From: Spirosoma sp.
GTDB taxonomy: Bacteria > Bacteroidota > Bacteroidia > Cytophagales > Spirosomataceae
Direction: 5' to 3'
Assembly: GCF_026391055.1 (NCBI RefSeq)
Contig: NZ_JAPLET010000030.1
Coordinates: 434,001-498,000 of the forward strand
Length of the DNA stretch: 64,000 nt
In this document: in pieces, positions 61,527-64,000 of the stretch
Numbering within the stretch: the first letter of the stretch is position 1
Layout of the letters: each line of letters starts with the position of its first letter
Notes under the pieces: generated by a model
The model's input: the letters and a program-made list of their open reading frames with translations, nothing else
Databases searched by the model: none
What the model was told of the DNA's origin: nothing
Position numbers and translations under genes: made by a program

Positions 61527-62168
61527 ATGCGCATTCTCGTCGCTGAAGACCACCGAATCCTGCTAGACAGCCTTGCCATGCTCCTCGCGAGTATCGATGG
61601 GGTTGAGGTCGTGTCGAAACATACTAATGGCCAGCAGGTGTTGACGGCCCTGGAAATTGAGTCTGATATAACGCTGGTCGTTTCGGATGTACAGATGCCT
61701 GTAATGGGCGGTATTGAACTAACCATCCAGCTACGCCAGCGTTTTCCGCAGGTGAAAATATGCCTGCTCACGGTAGCCGACCAGCCCGAAGCCATTAAAG
61801 AGGCCATTCGTGCGGGGGCCGATGGCTACGTCCTGAAAAGCGCCGAGCGATCTGAACTGGAAACGGCTCTGCGTACCATCAGCAAAGGCAATAAATTTTA
61901 CAGTGAACAGGTAATGCTGCAGCTGGCCAATGAAGCCGGTATTGAAGTAACTCCCGACCTGGATAAACCTCAGAAGATAACCATTTCCAAACGCGAACTG
62001 GACGTGCTGAAACTGATTGCGCAGGAGTATTCGGGAACGCAGATTGCGGAGAAACTATTCATCAGCCCTACCACCGTAGAAACTCACCGCAAACACCTGA
62101 TGCAGAAACTGGGTGTTCAGACGACTATCGGGCTAGTAAAGTATGCCATCAAATTCAACCTTGTTTAA
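61527..62168 (+). CDS. NarL/LuxR-type response regulator
   Basis: 213 residues. The receiver domain begins MRILVAEDHRILLDS, has the phosphorylated Asp54 in VVSDVQMPVMGG and the conserved Lys in YVLKSAE. The C-terminal LuxR HTH is SKRELDVLKLIAQEYSGTQI followed by AEKLFISPTTVETHRKHLMQ. It probably takes phosphate from the TPR-containing kinase encoded on the opposite strand at 62575. Confidence 0.95.
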   Translation: MRILVAEDHRILLDSLAMLLASIDGVEVVSKHTNGQQVLTALEIESDITLVVSDVQMPVMGGIELTIQLRQRFPQVKICLLTVADQPEAIKEAIRAGADGYVLKSAERSELETALRTISKGNKFYSEQVMLQLANEAGIEVTPDLDKPQKITISKRELDVLKLIAQEYSGTQIAEKLFISPTTVETHRKHLMQKLGVQTTIGLVKYAIKFNLV

Positions 62169-62204
62169 CTGAATAAACCCTTTCACCTCTAACCCACTTA
62201 CATT

Positions 62205-62555
62205 ATGGAAGCCCGCACCGACACATCAGACGGCAGCTACATTCACCTGGTTGGCCCAGCTACGATTCACGCTACTACGGACGGAAAGATTCTGTTATAC
62301 CTTCTGGACAAAAACCGTACTCCTATTAACGATCCTATACAATTGGGTAGCCAGATAAGCTTCGTGAATATGCATATGGTTACAGAATTCAGTCCACAGA
62401 TGATGGCAAAACACAATACAACCATAACCCAAAGCGATTTCCCATTCGTGGAGCTTGCCATGATCAGTGATCCAACGGATACAAGACTCTCGAAATTCAC
62501 GAAATGCATGACCTCGACTGATCCACCAGGATGCGATAATACCGTTATAGGCTAA
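62205..62555 (+). CDS. Hypothetical protein between response regulator and kinase (116 aa)
   Basis: Not recognised. 116 residues starting MEARTDTSDGSYIHLVGPATI, without signal peptide or membrane helix; two Cys near the C-terminus (KCMTSTDPPGCDN). It starts 36 bases after the response regulator on the same strand and is probably co-transcribed. It ends 19 bases before the convergent kinase gene. It might be a small effector or a partner of the system. Confidence 0.6.
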   Translation: MEARTDTSDGSYIHLVGPATIHATTDGKILLYLLDKNRTPINDPIQLGSQISFVNMHMVTEFSPQMMAKHNTTITQSDFPFVELAMISDPTDTRLSKFTKCMTSTDPPGCDNTVIG

Positions 62556-62574
62556 CAAACTGCCTCAACAAATC

Positions 62575-64000
62575 TCATCCCAGCGCAGCATTCCCATTGA
62601 AACTGACCATTTCAATGGGAATTTTTATGCAGATGCAGGTTCCTTTTTCAACAGGTAGCTCGGTATCGAACGTGCCGCCCAGCGAATCCAGCCGGGTCTG
62701 AATATTTTGCAGACCCACCCCGCGTTTGGTTGAAAATTGCCCCATACCAATGCCATCGTCCGCTACCGATATATCGATGCCCTGATCTGTTCTGATCAGA
62801 CTGATTATAACCTGGGTAGCGTTGGCATGGCGGATAGCGTTGTTAATCAATTCAAAAACAATACTGTACACATTGAACTCAATTTCTACCGGAAGCCGCG
62901 CCGTTAGCCCGTTTATCAGGAGCGAAAACTGGAGCGGTGAATTTTGATTCAATTGCCCAACCAGCGTCGTCAGTGTAGCAACCAGTCCTTCATGCTCAAG
63001 CCCGGCCGGCAGAATGTTGTGCGAGATGTTCCGCACTTCCGAATAAGCGTTCTGGATGAGCTGTTTGACGTTTCGATAGACCGACTGCTCGGCGTTGGAT
63101 AAGTTTTGCGGATTAATGGCCTGGATGCTCATATTTACCGCACTCAGCAAACTGCTCAGGTTATCGTGCAGTTCGAGTGCCACCCGTTTGCGTTCAATAG
63201 TCTGCCCCTTAAAGAGCGCCGATTTTATCTCTTCGTTTTTCCGCACCAGCTCATGGTTTGCCGATAGCAGTTCTTCGGTGCGCTCTGCTACACGTATTTC
63301 CAGCGTTTTGTTAATGTCGGCCAGTTGCTCGCGGGCGGTTTCGAGGAGCGTTCGCTGCTGATCGATTTTCTGGTTCTTCGCCTGTAGTTGTCTGTTGTTG
63401 CGAAAGAGAAGCATGGCCCCAAGCAGGATGGCTACAATCCCGAGAAACAACCCATTCTGAATCTGGGCGTACTGGTCCATCTGTAGTTTCTGCAACTTCT
63501 GCTGGGCCGCCTGTTTCTGCAGCAGATTCTTTTTCTGCTCATTCTCGTACAAGGCCTGCAACGTCTCGATTCGCTGTTCGTTGGTTTCTTTGGCCAGACT
63601 GTCTTTCAGGAAAACGAACTCCTCATAAGCTTTTAACGCCTTTACCGGTTCGTGCATCTGTTTGAATGTGTTATACAGCTTCTCATTGGCCTCGGCAACG
63701 ATACTACTATTTTTCAGCCGGATAGCCGTTTGCTTAGCCATATTGTAATAGGTCAATGCCCGGGTCCATCTTTTTTGACTAGCGAAGACATCGCCAATGT
63801 GAATCAAGATGCTTTTTTCCAGATCTGCACTCCCCATTTCCCGCGCTAGAACCAGCGCTTTTGTAAAATAGCCCAGTGGTTTTATGGTGTCGCCCAGTTC
63901 CATGTAGTCCCACCCAATTGTATGTAGTCCCTGCGCTTCGAACCAGCGGATATGTTTCTTGTGAGCCAATTCATACATCGTTTGATTCGCCTTCAATGCC
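62575..64000 (-). CDS. TPR-containing sensor histidine kinase (5' end outside window)
   Basis: At least 475 residues; the frame continues past the right edge. TPR-like helices (LGYFTKALVLAREMG, WTRALTYYNMAKQTA) are followed by a coiled coil, one membrane helix (NGLFLGIVAILLGAMLLF), another coiled coil, and a HisKA_3 dimerisation helix with phospho-His in RKRVALELHDNLSSLLSAVN. The ATPase domain has ELINNAIRHANATQV and DDGIGMG. This is the common Bacteroidota design that pairs with NarL-type regulators, such as the one at 61527. Confidence 0.93.
   Translation of the reverse strand, partial: ALKANQTMYELAHKKHIRWFEAQGLHTIGWDYMELGDTIKPLGYFTKALVLAREMGSADLEKSILIHIGDVFASQKRWTRALTYYNMAKQTAIRLKNSSIVAEANEKLYNTFKQMHEPVKALKAYEEFVFLKDSLAKETNEQRIETLQALYENEQKKNLLQKQAAQQKLQKLQMDQYAQIQNGLFLGIVAILLGAMLLFRNNRQLQAKNQKIDQQRTLLETAREQLADINKTLEIRVAERTEELLSANHELVRKNEEIKSALFKGQTIERKRVALELHDNLSSLLSAVNMSIQAINPQNLSNAEQSVYRNVKQLIQNAYSEVRNISHNILPAGLEHEGLVATLTTLVGQLNQNSPLQFSLLINGLTARLPVEIEFNVYSIVFELINNAIRHANATQVIISLIRTDQGIDISVADDGIGMGQFSTKRGVGLQNIQTRLDSLGGTFDTELPVEKGTCICIKIPIEMVSFNGNAALG

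Overview
The window looks like chromosome from a Spirosoma-like member of Cytophagales (Bacteroidota). The evidence is promoters of the TAnnTTTG type, a SusC/SusD pair, a PorT homologue of the type 9 secretion system, a lipidated TamA (TamL) beside TamB, the LpxC-FabZ fusion, a DUF4290 gene beside murA, and many outer-membrane lipoproteins. Nearly all genes are intact housekeeping or envelope genes. I see no prophage, insertion sequence or CRISPR array.

Layout. 1-7000: ATP synthase gamma/alpha, an FKBP isomerase, a Prc protease and a MATE exporter. 7000-12100: a DUF4290 protein, MurA with a natural Cys-to-Asp active site, a degenerate DUF305-like lipoprotein, and a microbial rhodopsin paired with an exported SAM hydrolase. 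12100-17300: an MsbA-type exporter divergent from a PadR operon holding four membrane proteins in A-B-A-B order. 17300-23300: a glycosyltransferase, HemE, a heptose-phosphate kinase, an isolated NuoN and a TerC protein. 23700-36400: TamB-TamL, a TesA-like esterase divergent from a YbbA-YbbP ABC system, and a TPMT-like methyltransferase. 36400-42000: the lipid A block (ABC ATPase, lpxA, lpxC/fabZ, lpxD, HD hydrolase). 42000-50000: tRNA with anticodon CAT, a GH53 galactanase, a Gfo/Idh oxidoreductase, a decayed membrane gene, an ABA4-like gene, an M19 dipeptidase, UbiE/MenG, PorT and tRNA-Val. 50500-58000: SusC, SusD and a GH116 glycosidase. 58000-60700: small membrane genes and several gene remnants around a TetR regulator with two identical operators. 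61500-64000: a NarL-type regulator converging on a TPR-containing histidine kinase that runs off the window.

The least ordinary features are these: (i) the PadR operon with duplicated pairs of DHY-motif four-helix membrane proteins; (ii) a rhodopsin with a D-T-Q helix C motif whose promoter lies inside a perfect 21-bp inverted repeat that also contains the start codon; (iii) two classes of intergenic palindromes, one confined to convergent gene ends and the other made of short repeated words that supply stop codons for neighbouring genes; (iv) three promoters whose -7 element ends exactly 4 bases before the ATG, suggesting leaderless mRNAs. Functions are assigned from motifs and family knowledge only; no database search was run.
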